From Nocardia albiluteola (GTDB lineage: Bacteria > Actinomycetota > Actinomycetes > Mycobacteriales > Mycobacteriaceae), in the NCBI RefSeq assembly GCF_018860155.1, contig NZ_JAHKNI010000019.1, positions 1 through 64,000 on the forward strand: DNA of 64,000 bases. The letters are read 5' to 3'. The notes under the pieces are model-generated. The model was not told where the DNA came from and ran no database searches. It saw only the letters and a list, made by a program, of their open reading frames with translations. Shown piece after piece: positions 43,051 to 51,958 of the stretch (position 1 is its first letter; each line of letters opens with the position of its first letter). The position numbers were made by a program, and so were the translations under genes.

Positions 43051-43890
43051 GTGGAAATGAATCGGGTGTGGTTGGTGACCGGCGCATCCTCGGGATTCGG
43101 CCTCGAGATCAGCCGGACCGTGGTTGCGCAGGGCGGCCGGGTGGTGGCGACCGCGCGTCGCCCCGAGCGGTCCGAGGCGCTGCGGGAATTCGCGGCGGCT
43201 CATCCCGATCGCGTGCTCGTCGTGGCCCTGGATGTCACCGACGCGCAGCAGGCGCGCGACGCGGTGGCGCGGGCGGTGGCGGAGTTCGGCCGCCTCGATG
43301 TCGTAGTCAACAACGCGGGCTACGGGATTTTCGGTGCGACGGAGGAGATTCTCGATCATGCGGTGCGGGAAGCGTTCGATACGAATGTCTTCGGATCGCT
43401 GCATGTGATCCGCGCCTGCCTGCCCGTGCTGCGTGCGCAAAAGCATGGACACCTGGTGCAGATCTCCTCGACAGCCGGAGTCGCTTCTCCTTCACCGGGT
43501 TTGGGCCTCTATGCAGCCACGAAGTTCGCGGTCGAAGGCATGAACGAGGGCCTGGCCAAGGAGGTCGCCCACCTCGGAATCGGCGTCACTATCGTCGAGC
43601 CGGGCATGTTCGGCACGAATTTCGTGGGTGCGTTGGCGAATACGCCTGTGCGGCACCCCGATTACGCCGCGAGCGTCGCGACCTCCCACGAGCGCCTGGC
43701 CAACCTCGACACCAGCGTCTACGGCGACCCGGTCGAGGCGGCACGGCGCATCGTCGCGGCCGTCGAATCCCCGAACCCGCCCCTGCGGCTGCCGCTGGGG
43801 CGGGACGCCGTCGCCGCGATCCGTGCCAAGCTGACCAATCAGCTTGCCGAGCTGGATGAATGGGAGAAGGTTGCCGTGCTGGTCGAGTGA
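43051..43890 (+). CDS. Short-chain dehydrogenase/reductase
   Basis: The 279-residue enzyme has the cofactor loop VTGASSGFGLEIS, the structural NNAG in VVVNNAGYGIFG, and the catalytic Ser in QISSTAGVASPSPG with YAATK (Tyr-x-x-x-Lys). It oxidises or reduces an unknown alcohol/ketone. The GTG 43051 lies six bases after TGAGGAG; ATG 43057 is the alternative. It is controlled very likely by the divergent TetR protein. Confidence 0.88.
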   Translation: MEMNRVWLVTGASSGFGLEISRTVVAQGGRVVATARRPERSEALREFAAAHPDRVLVVALDVTDAQQARDAVARAVAEFGRLDVVVNNAGYGIFGATEEILDHAVREAFDTNVFGSLHVIRACLPVLRAQKHGHLVQISSTAGVASPSPGLGLYAATKFAVEGMNEGLAKEVAHLGIGVTIVEPGMFGTNFVGALANTPVRHPDYAASVATSHERLANLDTSVYGDPVEAARRIVAAVESPNPPLRLPLGRDAVAAIRAKLTNQLAELDEWEKVAVLVE

Positions 43891-43899
43891 GCGGGCGGA

Positions 43900-45492
43900 T
43901 CAGATGAGGGTGCCCACGTCGTGGGCGACGAGGTTGTCCATCGCGCGCTCCGCGACGGCCGCGATGGTCATCGAGGGGTTGCAGGCCGCGCAGTTGCCGG
44001 GGATCAGCGCGCCGTCGAGCACGTAGAGCCCGCGCTGGCCGTGCACCCGGCCGTCGAGGTCGCAGACCGGGCCCATGCTCGCCCCGCCCAGGGGGTGCCA
44101 GGTGGAGGGGAAGGCCAGGTTGGTGTCGGTGAGCGCGCTGCCCCGGCCCGCGATCCGCTGCACAGTAGGGCCGATGTGGGCGGTCTGGATGGCGGCGTCG
44201 CCCTCCCGCGGCCAGCGCAACGCCGCGTCGTCGGTGGCCGGGACGTAGTCGAAATGCCCACGGGCGCTGCTGACTCCGTAACCGACCAGCATCGTGCTGT
44301 GCGGGTCCATGCCGATCGGTGGGATCGATGCCTGGATGACGGTGTACGCGGACGCCGGGTCGCCCCAGTTCAGGCTGCCGTAGACGACCGGCCCGCCCTG
44401 CGCGGCGCCGAAGGGCTGGGACGGGTCGGTCCACACGTAGATGCGGTCGGCGTTGGTGCCCCAGGTGCCGCCGAGGCCGTCGGGCATGTCCGGGATGTGG
44501 CCTTTCGCGGCGGCGCGCACCAGGAGTTTGGTGGTGTTGAGGCTGCCCGCGGCCATGATCAGCGCGGGCGTGGTGAGGATCAGATTCTCCAGAACCCTTC
44601 CCGTGGTGTCGATTCGGTCGACGCGGACCGTCCAGCGCCCGTCCCGCGCGCGCTCGACATCGGTGACTTGATGCAGCGTGCGCACCTCGGCCCGGCCGGT
44701 CGCCTCGGCGGCGGCGAGGTAGGTGACGTCGACCGAATGCTTCCCGCCGTTGTTCACCCCCAGCGCCCCGGCGCCGTTGGTGTAGGAGGGCCGCATCGCA
44801 CCGCGCAACTCGTCCAGGGCGAAGTTCCAGTCGATCGGCATGGGAATCTTCGACACCGGCAGACCTGCCTGCCTGGCATGGTCGGCAAACACCCTGGCGG
44901 CCAGGTAATTCGGGCTGTCGATCAGGCGGTCGGGCGCGACCTCGAGCTGCAGCATGCGCGCCACCCGGGGGTAGTGCACGCGGTTCATCAGGGCCCAGTC
45001 CAGGCCCTCGGGGAACTGGGTGTAGAAGGCCGCCTCGGTCGGTTGCAGCGTCATGCCCTGGTACACCAGCGATCCGCCGCCCACTCCGGCCGCACACAGG
45101 GCCGTCATGTTGTCCCCGGCGACCGCCTCGAGCAGGCCGGTGTACGGCTCGAAGGCCAGCGGCACGCCGAAAGGCCGTGGGTCGGAGCGATACCAGAGCA
45201 TGCGTTTGTCGGGCTTGGTGGCCAGCGGAAACGTGGTGGCATTCGGCCCGGTCGGCCAGCGCAGCCCCCGCTCGAGCAGCAGTACCGGCACGCCGGCCCG
45301 CGCCAGCCGCAGGGTCGCGACGCCGCCGCCGAATCCCGAGCCGATCACGATCACCCGGTGCTCCTCGCGGGTGACCGGGATGCGGTCCGCGCGTGCGGTT
45401 CCCACGCTCATCGTGGTGAATCCCGTTGCCGCCGAGGCAATTCCTGCCGACGCGGCGGCGCCGAGGAAGGATCGGCGGGTGATTTCGGGCAT
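43900..45492 (-). CDS. GMC oxidoreductase, cholesterol-oxidase-like, Tat-exported
   Basis: The 530-residue flavoenzyme starts with a twin-arginine signal (EITRRSFLGAAASAGIASAA). The FAD loop is VIVIGSGFGGGVATLRLARA, the GGGS segment is AGVGGGSLVYQGMTLQP, and the C-terminal motif is WHPLGGASMGPVCDLDGRVHG with LYVLDGALIPGNC. This is the pattern of secreted class I cholesterol oxidases, though the sterol substrate is inferred. GGAGGTCAC precedes the ATG. A palindromic operator and a TetR gene lie upstream. Confidence 0.82.
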   Translation of the reverse strand: MPEITRRSFLGAAASAGIASAATGFTTMSVGTARADRIPVTREEHRVIVIGSGFGGGVATLRLARAGVPVLLLERGLRWPTGPNATTFPLATKPDKRMLWYRSDPRPFGVPLAFEPYTGLLEAVAGDNMTALCAAGVGGGSLVYQGMTLQPTEAAFYTQFPEGLDWALMNRVHYPRVARMLQLEVAPDRLIDSPNYLAARVFADHARQAGLPVSKIPMPIDWNFALDELRGAMRPSYTNGAGALGVNNGGKHSVDVTYLAAAEATGRAEVRTLHQVTDVERARDGRWTVRVDRIDTTGRVLENLILTTPALIMAAGSLNTTKLLVRAAAKGHIPDMPDGLGGTWGTNADRIYVWTDPSQPFGAAQGGPVVYGSLNWGDPASAYTVIQASIPPIGMDPHSTMLVGYGVSSARGHFDYVPATDDAALRWPREGDAAIQTAHIGPTVQRIAGRGSALTDTNLAFPSTWHPLGGASMGPVCDLDGRVHGQRGLYVLDGALIPGNCAACNPSMTIAAVAERAMDNLVAHDVGTLI

Positions 45493-45595
45493 GGGTGACC
45501 TCCGGAACACCGACGGACAGATCCGCGCGATGCGTGGCGGCACATCCGGCGGCGGAGTCGCCCGAACGGTGTCGTCGGGCTGCGCGCTAAAACTA

Positions 45596-45617
45596 GACAC
45601 TATGACGCAATAGTGTC
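45596..45617. promoter_or_regulatory. Palindromic operator upstream of the GMC oxidase gene
   Basis: GACACTAT (45596-45603) and ATAGTGTC (45610-45617) are perfect 8-base inverted copies. They lie between the TetR gene (45679-46242) and the oxidase start at 45492, so that TetR protein is the likely ligand. Confidence 0.65.
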
Positions 45618-45678
45618 AAGATATTGGTGCCGAAAGTGGGCAGCAAGCGGCCGTGCCGGAAGGAGAGGGGTCGTGCCG

Positions 45679-46242
45679 TCAGTCCCGCGTCGCCGCGCCG
45701 GTCGGTAACGCCGGTACCAGCCAACGGGTGATGAACCGCCGGAGGTCGTCGTCGCTACGAAGGTCCGGATCGTCGAACAGCACCACCGCGGTGCCCAGGT
45801 GCAGCGCGATCTGGGCGAAGTCGCCGAGCTCGCCCTCGATGCCCGGATCCAGCGCCACGAGCGGTGAGAGCAGCTCCAGGACAACCGGTTTGGCCCGGGC
45901 GGCCATACCCGGCTCGAATACCGGGTTGCCGTGCTCGGCGCGCAGCAGGGCGGCCAGCACCGGGTCGTTGCGAGTCACCGCCCGGCAGGCGACGAGCAGC
46001 TCGATCAGATAGTCCGGCACATTGTCGATCTCGGCCAGGCGTGCGCGGATATCGGTCAGCGACCGCATGAGCAGATCAGCCATCGCCTGCGACACCAGAT
46101 CCTCGCGAGTCCCGAAGTTCGAGTACACGGTCTGCCGCGTCACCCCGGCCGCGTGTGCCGCCGCGGCGATGTTCACGCCCTCGAACCCCGCCTCGCCGAT
46201 CAGCTCGAGCGTGGCGTCCAGAATCTTCCTGCGCGATCGCAT
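45679..46242 (-). CDS. TetR-family transcriptional regulator
   Basis: The protein of about 187 residues has an N-terminal helix-turn-helix SRRKILDATLELIGEAGFEG and AHAAGVTRQTVYSNFGTRED. The start at MRSRRK is chosen; an in-frame ATG at 46308 would add 22 residues before the DNA-binding domain. It is in the same orientation as the GMC oxidase gene and probably controls it through the palindrome at 45596-45617. Confidence 0.82.
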   Translation of the reverse strand: MRSRRKILDATLELIGEAGFEGVNIAAAAHAAGVTRQTVYSNFGTREDLVSQAMADLLMRSLTDIRARLAEIDNVPDYLIELLVACRAVTRNDPVLAALLRAEHGNPVFEPGMAARAKPVVLELLSPLVALDPGIEGELGDFAQIALHLGTAVVLFDDPDLRSDDDLRRFITRWLVPALPTGAATRD

Positions 46243-46395
46243 TCCACCAGTATCGACGACACCGTGCTCGCTACAGCCGAGGCGCGGCAGGTCGGATTGC
46301 AGCCGCATTGTGCCCGGGCCTCATTCGGCCAGGGGCACGACTCCTGGCGTCGGGCCGCCACCCGGCCCCGTGGGGGCGGCGGCGTGATGACGGCT

Positions 46396-47130
46396 CTACT
46401 CGTCCTCGGGCTCGTCGGTCTCGGCGAAAAGCCCCAGGTCCGTGGGCAATCCGGCAACCACGCCGTTGAGCCGGGAGTGGTGCACCTCGGTCGCCGCGAG
46501 CAGTTCCTCGGCGTCCCCGGCCAGGAATGCTGCCAGCTGGCGGCTGTGGTCGGCCTGCAGCACCACCCGGTCCGCCGTGGTCGTGTGCACCATCGGCTGC
46601 ACGGGTTCGGTGATGTTCCAGGCGTATTCGAGCATGTGCACGAGCCGGGCCATGCCCGATGGTCGGGTGAGCGCCAGGTGGAAATTGCGGGTCTCGCGGT
46701 GGTAGGCGGCCGGATCGTCCTGCAGCACAGCCTGTTCGAGCCGGGCGTGCGCCTCGGTGGCGATGCGGTGATCCTCCGGCCCGGCCCGGTGTACCGCCGC
46801 GGCCAGCGCCGCGGACTCCAGGCGCTCGCGCGCCACATACAGCTCGCGCAGCTCGGCCGCGGTCAGCCGGGTCACGGTGTAGCCGAAGTTCGGCCGATGC
46901 TCGATCAACCCCTCGCCGATGAGGGTCTGCAGCGATTCCCGCACCGGAATCGGGCTGACGTCGAACCGCTGGGCGAATTCGCGCAGCGGCAATCCGGTGC
47001 CCGGCGGCAGGTTCCCGTCCAGGATCAGCTGCCGCAGTCCGGTCAGGATCTCCTGCTGGGAGTAGCCGCGGCGAGGATCCGCGGGTGGTGCGAGGTCGGG
47101 CAGCCGGGGCAGGCGCGATCGGGAGGTCAC
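46396..47130 (-). CDS. GntR-family (FCD/FadR subgroup) transcriptional regulator
   Basis: The protein of about 244 residues has a GntR winged helix (LRQLILDGNLPPGTGLPLRE, VSPIPVRESLQTLIGEGLIE) and an all-helical FCD domain (LRELYVARERLESAALAAAV, AYHRETRNFHLALTR). The GTG 47130 is chosen since the ATG at 47172 would place the divergent operator inside the coding sequence. It is divergent from the flavodoxin-like gene. Confidence 0.82.
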   Translation of the reverse strand: MTSRSRLPRLPDLAPPADPRRGYSQQEILTGLRQLILDGNLPPGTGLPLREFAQRFDVSPIPVRESLQTLIGEGLIEHRPNFGYTVTRLTAAELRELYVARERLESAALAAAVHRAGPEDHRIATEAHARLEQAVLQDDPAAYHRETRNFHLALTRPSGMARLVHMLEYAWNITEPVQPMVHTTTADRVVLQADHSRQLAAFLAGDAEELLAATEVHHSRLNGVVAGLPTDLGLFAETDEPEDE

Positions 47131-47147
47131 CGATGTACGGTATCCGG

Positions 47148-47164
47148 TCACCCGTTTCGGGTGA
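47148..47164. promoter_or_regulatory. Candidate GntR operator in the divergent intergenic region
   Basis: TCACCCG (47148-47154) and CGGGTGA (47158-47164) form a perfect 7-base inverted repeat with three-base spacer. Outer partial arms CGGTATC and GATACCG add to it. It lies 22 bases before the flavodoxin-like start. Confidence 0.55.
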
Positions 47165-47185
47165 TACCGCAACTAGCCTGGACCC

Positions 47186-47638
47186 GTGCCGACCCTGCTG
47201 ATCGTCCACCACACCCCCTCGCCGTTCATGCAGGCGATGTTCGAGGCCGTGGTGTCCGGCGCGACCGATCCGGAGATCCAGGGCGTGCGGGTCGTGCGCC
47301 GCGCGGCGCTGGCCCTGTCGCCGACCGACGTGCTGGAGGCGGACGGGTATCTGCTCGGTACCCCGGCCAACCTCGGCTACATGAGTGGCGCCCTCAAGCA
47401 CGCGTTCGACGTCGTGTACTACCCCTGCCTCGATTCGACGCGGGGGCGTCCGTTCGGGCTCTACCTGCACGGCAACGAGGGCACCGAGGGCGCGGAGAAG
47501 GGCGTGACCGCCATCACGACCGGGCTGGGATGGGTGAAGGCCGCCGAGTACGTGGTGGTGTCGGGCAAACCGGCCAAGAACGATCTCGAAGCCTGCTGGG
47601 AACTCGGCGCGACCGTGGCGGCGCAGCTCATGGAATGA
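47186..47638 (+). CDS. Flavodoxin-like/NAD(P)H-FMN reductase family protein
   Basis: The 150-residue protein has the flavodoxin fold with an FMN phosphate loop IVHHTPSPFMQAMFEAV, GYLLGTPANLGYMSGALKHA and a typical FGLYLHGNEGTEGAEKGV. It is single-domain and cytoplasmic. It is probably under the divergent GntR regulator. Confidence 0.78.
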   Translation: MPTLLIVHHTPSPFMQAMFEAVVSGATDPEIQGVRVVRRAALALSPTDVLEADGYLLGTPANLGYMSGALKHAFDVVYYPCLDSTRGRPFGLYLHGNEGTEGAEKGVTAITTGLGWVKAAEYVVVSGKPAKNDLEACWELGATVAAQLME

Positions 47639-47685
47639 GCGCCGCGCACCGATGAATCCGGGGCGGACCCGTCGTCAAAGCAGGC

Positions 47686-48492
47686 ATGACCAAACCTTTT
47701 CGATTCGGTGTCGTTGCCCCGCTCAGAACCGACCTGCCGACGTGGCTGGACCGGGCGCGGCGCATTGCCGACAGCGGCTACTCGACGCTGCTGATGCCCG
47801 ACTTCCCGCTGATGCAACCGGCGCCCGGGCCCATGCTTGCCACCGTCGCCGCGGTGACCGACCTGCGCGTGGGCAGCTGGGTGTACGCCTCCCCGCTGCG
47901 TCCGGCCTGGCTGACTGCGTGGGAATCACACTCGCTGTCGCTGGTGACCGACGGCCGCTTCGAGATGGGCATCGGCACCGGCCGACCGGGCATCGAGGAC
48001 GAGCTGCGCGACAAGGGAGTGGCCGACGTGCCGCCGCGGAGCGAGCGGCTGGCGCAGGTGCGCGAAACCGTCAGGAGGCTGCGCGATTTCGACGGCCCCG
48101 ACCGCCACACGCCCGTGGCGATGGCCGTCATGGGGCCGAAGGCCCGGGCGCTGGCCGCGGAGGTCGCGGACACGGTCACCTTCGTGCTGGGGGATCAGCC
48201 CCGGGGTGAGGTCGAGGAGCTGGCGCGGGAGTTCCGCACCGAGGGGCGCGTCGAGCTCGCGCTCGCCGTGCCGGTCATCGGGGATACCGTCGCGCCCCAC
48301 ATGGCGCGTCCCGACACCGATACCGCCGCGCTGCACGCCGCGGACGCGATGACCATACTCCCCGACGACCCCGCGGCCGCCGCCGAGGAAATCCAGCGGC
48401 GGCGCGAGGAAATGGGCTTCTCCTACTTCGTTTTCGGGGCCGACTTCGCCGACCGGTTCGCTCCGATCGTCGCGGAGCTCGCGGGGAAGTAG
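47686..48492 (+). CDS. LLM-class F420-dependent oxidoreductase
   Basis: The 268-residue luciferase-like TIM barrel protein begins FRFGVVAPLRTDLPTWLDRA and contains LRVGSWVYASPLRPAWLTAW and RFEMGIGTGRPGIEDELRDK. The C-terminal FSYFVFGADFADRFAPIV is the end of this family. Actinobacterial members usually use F420. The substrate is unknown. Confidence 0.85.
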   Translation: MTKPFRFGVVAPLRTDLPTWLDRARRIADSGYSTLLMPDFPLMQPAPGPMLATVAAVTDLRVGSWVYASPLRPAWLTAWESHSLSLVTDGRFEMGIGTGRPGIEDELRDKGVADVPPRSERLAQVRETVRRLRDFDGPDRHTPVAMAVMGPKARALAAEVADTVTFVLGDQPRGEVEELAREFRTEGRVELALAVPVIGDTVAPHMARPDTDTAALHAADAMTILPDDPAAAAEEIQRRREEMGFSYFVFGADFADRFAPIVAELAGK

Positions 48493-48505
48493 TGCCGATC
48501 GGTCG

Positions 48506-49126
48506 TCAGTGCGCGGCGACGAACGGTCCGGAGTAGGTTCCGGGGTGGGTTGCCATGTCCTGCAGCATTACCGCCGCGTTCCAGGCGACGGCGGTATGGG
48601 CGCTGTCGCCCGGCAGGGTCAGCTGGATCGAGGCGACCTTCAGTACGGCGTCGCCGCCGGCGTCGGCAAGGTAGGTGATGTCGAAGCTCCCGGCGCCGCC
48701 CGGCGGGAGAGTGATCGTGGCCGCGGTGGCGTTGGAGTGCTCCAGCGTCCACTTGTAGTTCGGTGACGCGCCGGTCGTTCCGACCACATTCTCGCCCGTG
48801 CCGACCAGATCGACGTCGGGAAATCCGTTCAGCTTGCACGGTGCGCCCGAGGTGTTGGTCAACGTCACCGGCTGCGTGTTCTGCCCCGGCGTCAGCGTGG
48901 TGAGCTTGCCGAGGGTGGCCTTGACGTGCGCGCTCGTGCAGGCGCCGGAACTCGACGCGGTCGCCTCCACGGGGTGGCTGGGCGCGGCGGTCGCGGTGGC
49001 GGTCTGCTGCGAGGCCGAGCTCGCCGCGGGGGATGCGTCCTTCTGACTGTTCGAGCAGCCGGTCAATACCGTTGCCGCCGCGCCGATTGCCGCCAATCCC
49101 AGTGCCCAGCGATTTGTCACGCTCAT
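48506..49126 (-). CDS. DUF4232 domain lipoprotein
   Basis: The 206-residue precursor has the signal peptide WALGLAAIGAAATVLTGCSN with lipobox LTGC. An Ala/Thr/Ser-rich linker follows, then a DUF4232 domain (CTSAHVKATLGKLTTL, PVTLTNTSGAPCKLNGFP). GAGGGACG precedes the ATG. It is surface-anchored with unknown function. Confidence 0.85.
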   Translation of the reverse strand: MSVTNRWALGLAAIGAAATVLTGCSNSQKDASPAASSASQQTATATAAPSHPVEATASSSGACTSAHVKATLGKLTTLTPGQNTQPVTLTNTSGAPCKLNGFPDVDLVGTGENVVGTTGASPNYKWTLEHSNATAATITLPPGGAGSFDITYLADAGGDAVLKVASIQLTLPGDSAHTAVAWNAAVMLQDMATHPGTYSGPFVAAH

Positions 49127-49287
49127 ATCCGTCCCTCGGGTGTCGATGCCGGACGCGCCTGCCCACGCGCTCGGCCGTGAGCTGCAGATTAGCCTTCCGG
49201 CCGGGGATCCAAACGCTGTGGTCCTCCGGTGTACCCGCGGCGGCGCCTCGTGCGGCCGGTCGAATCCCGGTGCGGGCGTGCGTGAAC

Positions 49288-49398
49288 GGCTGCCGCACAT
49301 CGGATCCGTCCGACAGTGCTACGCCCGTACGGGATCAATCGGGCAGGGCGACGGCCGCCGGCTGCCACGCATCGGATCAGTCGGGAAGTGCCACCGCC
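49288..49398. repeat. Degenerate tandem copies of the 3' end of a phzF gene
   Basis: Two 39-base segments, 49288-49326 and 49360-49398, match closely (both begin GGCTGCC and contain CATCGGATC). A third, weaker copy lies between them at 49326-49359. On the minus strand they repeat the AVALPD-stop end of the PhzF relic, so they are echoes of its 3' end. Confidence 0.55.
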
Positions 49399-49580
49399 GC
49401 GCCGCTCACCCGCACCCGCGGATCGTCCTGGCGCAGTTCGACTCCCAGAATCGCGGGACGACCGAGATCGTCCCCCTGGTGCAGCGTGAGCACGGCCGCG
49501 GGCTCGACCGCGCCCAGCTCCCGCAGGTACGCCCCGAACGCGGCGGCCGCCGCGCCTGTCGCCGGTCTGGGCGGATCGGG
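49377..49580 (-). pseudogene. C-terminal relic of a PhzF-family gene
   Basis: About 67 codons on the minus strand read PATGAAAAAFGAYLRELGAV ... DDLGRPAILGVELRQDDPRVRVSGAAVALPD. This matches the last part of PhzF proteins and the intact homologue at 58535-59371 (EDAATGAAAAAFGGYLRDIG). The N-terminal three quarters are missing; upstream sequence in this frame is unrelated. The remnant is open to its stop codon. It indicates a deleted second phzF. Confidence 0.7.
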
Positions 49581-49839
49581 CCCTGGTGAACACAGGTAGC
49601 CGCCTACTCGTGCGGGCGCCTCGTGTGCGGAATCAGACTCGGAGGTGTCATTTTTCGCGCGGCCCGTGTGGGGCGGCGCTCGGCTTCCACTGACGCCGCG
49701 ACCCCCCGAAACCAATGGCTGACGCTCGGCCTCCCGCACCTGCATACTCGAATCCAGTACGTTTCCGGGTTCCGGCGGCGTACGCGCGCGCCGCCACCGG
49801 GGGCGAGGTGTTCGGGAGCTGGGAAGAGGTGACAGCGGT
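49581..49839. other. Intergenic region without recognised gene
   Basis: Between the PhzF relic and the response-regulator gene no reading frame with family resemblance was found on either strand. The part just before 49840 must contain the promoter of the sensor operon, but no clear -35/-10 pair stands out. Confidence 0.5.
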
Positions 49840-50517
49840 ATGGACGGGGCATATCAGGGGCAGGCCGCGCCGCGGCGGATCGGGCTGGTCGAGGATCACG
49901 AGTCCGTTGCGCTGGGGCTGGCCAGCATGCTGGCGCCGCAGGACGACCTCGAACTCGTGATCACCGCCGGGACGGTGGCCGAATTATTCGATGCCGCACC
50001 GGAATTGGATCTAGTGGTGCTGGATCTGCGGCTCGCGGACGGTTCCGCGCCCGAGGACAATGTGCGCGCGCTGCGTGAGGCTGGCCTCGAGGTGCTGGTG
50101 TTCACCGGGGCCGACAATCCGTTCCTGGTGCGGGCGGCGGCCCGGGCGGGGGTGCTGGGGGTCGTCCGCAAGTCAGAGGACGTGCAGACCGTAGTGTCGG
50201 CCGTGCGCGCGGCCGCGTCGGGCGAGCAGGTCGTGACGACCGACTGGGCCGCGGCCATCGACGGCGACCCGCAGCTGTCCGACGTCGGGCTCAGCCCACG
50301 TCAGCAGGAGGTGCTCACGCTGTACGCGTCGGGGGAGAAGGCCTCGCGGGTCGCGCGCATGACGGGTCTGTCCGAACAGACCGTCAACGACTATCTCGGC
50401 CGGATCCGCCAGAAGTACGCCGATGCCGGGCGTCCCGCCCCCACCAAGACCGACCTGTACAAGCGGGCGGTCGAGGACGGCTGGCTGCCGGTGCCCGAGC
50501 GCAATCCGCGGGCATGA
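49840..50517 (+). CDS. LuxR/NarL-type response regulator
   Basis: The 225-residue protein has a receiver domain (acidic pair in LVEDHE, phosphorylation Asp62 in VVLDLRLADGS, Thr/Lys in VFTGADN and VVRKSED). The C-terminal helix-turn-helix is LSPRQQEVLTLYASGEKASR, then MTGLSEQTVNDYLGRIRQKY. It is followed by a sensor kinase and a second membrane sensor, forming a three-gene unit. Confidence 0.87.
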   Translation: MDGAYQGQAAPRRIGLVEDHESVALGLASMLAPQDDLELVITAGTVAELFDAAPELDLVVLDLRLADGSAPEDNVRALREAGLEVLVFTGADNPFLVRAAARAGVLGVVRKSEDVQTVVSAVRAAASGEQVVTTDWAAAIDGDPQLSDVGLSPRQQEVLTLYASGEKASRVARMTGLSEQTVNDYLGRIRQKYADAGRPAPTKTDLYKRAVEDGWLPVPERNPRA

Positions 50518-50593
50518 GCGAGCGCAGCGAGCGGTTGATCGGCACAGCCGCCACAGCGGGCATGTCGGAGCCGAGCGCCGGCGAGGCACAGAC

Positions 50594-51958
50594 ATGACCG
50601 CTGCGGGCGCCCTGAAATCCCGGCGTGCGCACACCAGGCCCCAGGTGCCGGCCGGGCTCGGATGGTGGGGGAGAGTCGCCGCGGCACAACCCGTGTCGTG
50701 GTCGGCAACGGACGGCATCGTGCGGCGCGTGGGGCTGTCGATCGGGCTGGGCGGGGTGATCATGGGGCTGGTCGACCTGCCCGAGATCGTGGAGCAGGGC
50801 CGGGGTGCGCCCGGCGGGTGGACCCCGATCGCCGTTGTGCTGACCTTTGGATTCTTCCCGGTGCTGGCCGGGATGTCGGTGTGGTCGAGGCCCACGACGG
50901 TCCGTGCCGTGGCCGGTTTGGCGGCGGTGAGTTACCTGGAGGCGCTGGCGATCACGTTGTTCGCGCTGCACCCGCACACCCTCGACGCCTCGTCGGTGTG
51001 GCTCTACCGGATGCTGCCGCTCGGCGTACTTGTCGCGGCGCTGGCCTGGCCGCTGCCGGTCGCGATCGGCTACCTCCTGATCGGTGCGACCGCGGTGGTA
51101 TGCACCGATATCTTTCTGGCCCAACCGATCACAACGTTGTTGGCGGCGAACGACTTCGTGCGGGCGCTGGGCCTGTCGACGCTGTTCCTGTGGTGCATGA
51201 CCTGCGCGCGGCGCGCCGGCGCGCGGGTGGATCGGGAATCGGCGATCGCCGGGCGGCGCGCGGCAGCGGCCGCCGCTACGACCGCCCGCGATCACGAGCG
51301 TGCCCGGTTCGCCGCGCTCATCCACGACGCCGTGCTGTCCACCCTGCTCGATGCCTCGCGAGGCAACGAGACGTGCACTGCCGCGGACGCGCCGGACGCG
51401 CAGGCATTCACGACCGCACAGCGGGGGGTCGACTCGACCGGGTCGGTCCCGGTGAACTCGGTTGTGCGCAGACAGGCTCGGGCGACTCTGACTCAGCTCG
51501 ACGAAATCCGTCTCGATGCGCCCGGGCCTGAGGTGCTCGACGCCAGGTCGGCAGTGATCTATCTGCGTTCGGCGGTGCACGAGATCAATCCGGGTATCCG
51601 GTTCGCCACCCGCACCTGGCCCGGCTACGACGATATGCGCATGCCCGTCGCGGTCGCCGGGACCCTGGCCGCGGCGCTCGGGGAGGCCGTGCGAAACAGT
51701 CTGCGCCACGCCGCCGGTGAGGGACGCCCGGTCTGCCGCACGGTGACCTGCACGATCAGCGCCGGCAGCATCCGGCTCGTATTCGCCGACGACGGAGCGG
51801 GGTTCGACGTGCGGCAGGTGCCCGCCGACCGCCTGGGCATCGCGGTCAGCATCCTGGGGCGGATGCGCCAGCTGCCCGGCGGTGCCGGATTCGTGGAATC
51901 ACGCCCGGGGGAGGGCGCCACGGTGACGCTGGTGTGGGGCGGCGATGACCTTCCGTGA
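50594..51958 (+). CDS. Membrane sensor histidine kinase (NarX/DesK-like)
   Basis: The 454-residue kinase has about five to six membrane segments between residues 45 and 205. A dimerisation helix contains the likely phospho-accepting His244 in RFAALIHDAVLSTLLD. A HATPase domain follows, with LGEAVRNSLRHAAG (N box) and LVFADDGAGFDVRQVP (G box). It would phosphorylate the response regulator encoded 76 bases upstream. Its end overlaps the next gene by 14 bases. Confidence 0.82.
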   Translation: MTAAGALKSRRAHTRPQVPAGLGWWGRVAAAQPVSWSATDGIVRRVGLSIGLGGVIMGLVDLPEIVEQGRGAPGGWTPIAVVLTFGFFPVLAGMSVWSRPTTVRAVAGLAAVSYLEALAITLFALHPHTLDASSVWLYRMLPLGVLVAALAWPLPVAIGYLLIGATAVVCTDIFLAQPITTLLAANDFVRALGLSTLFLWCMTCARRAGARVDRESAIAGRRAAAAAATTARDHERARFAALIHDAVLSTLLDASRGNETCTAADAPDAQAFTTAQRGVDSTGSVPVNSVVRRQARATLTQLDEIRLDAPGPEVLDARSAVIYLRSAVHEINPGIRFATRTWPGYDDMRMPVAVAGTLAAALGEAVRNSLRHAAGEGRPVCRTVTCTISAGSIRLVFADDGAGFDVRQVPADRLGIAVSILGRMRQLPGGAGFVESRPGEGATVTLVWGGDDLP

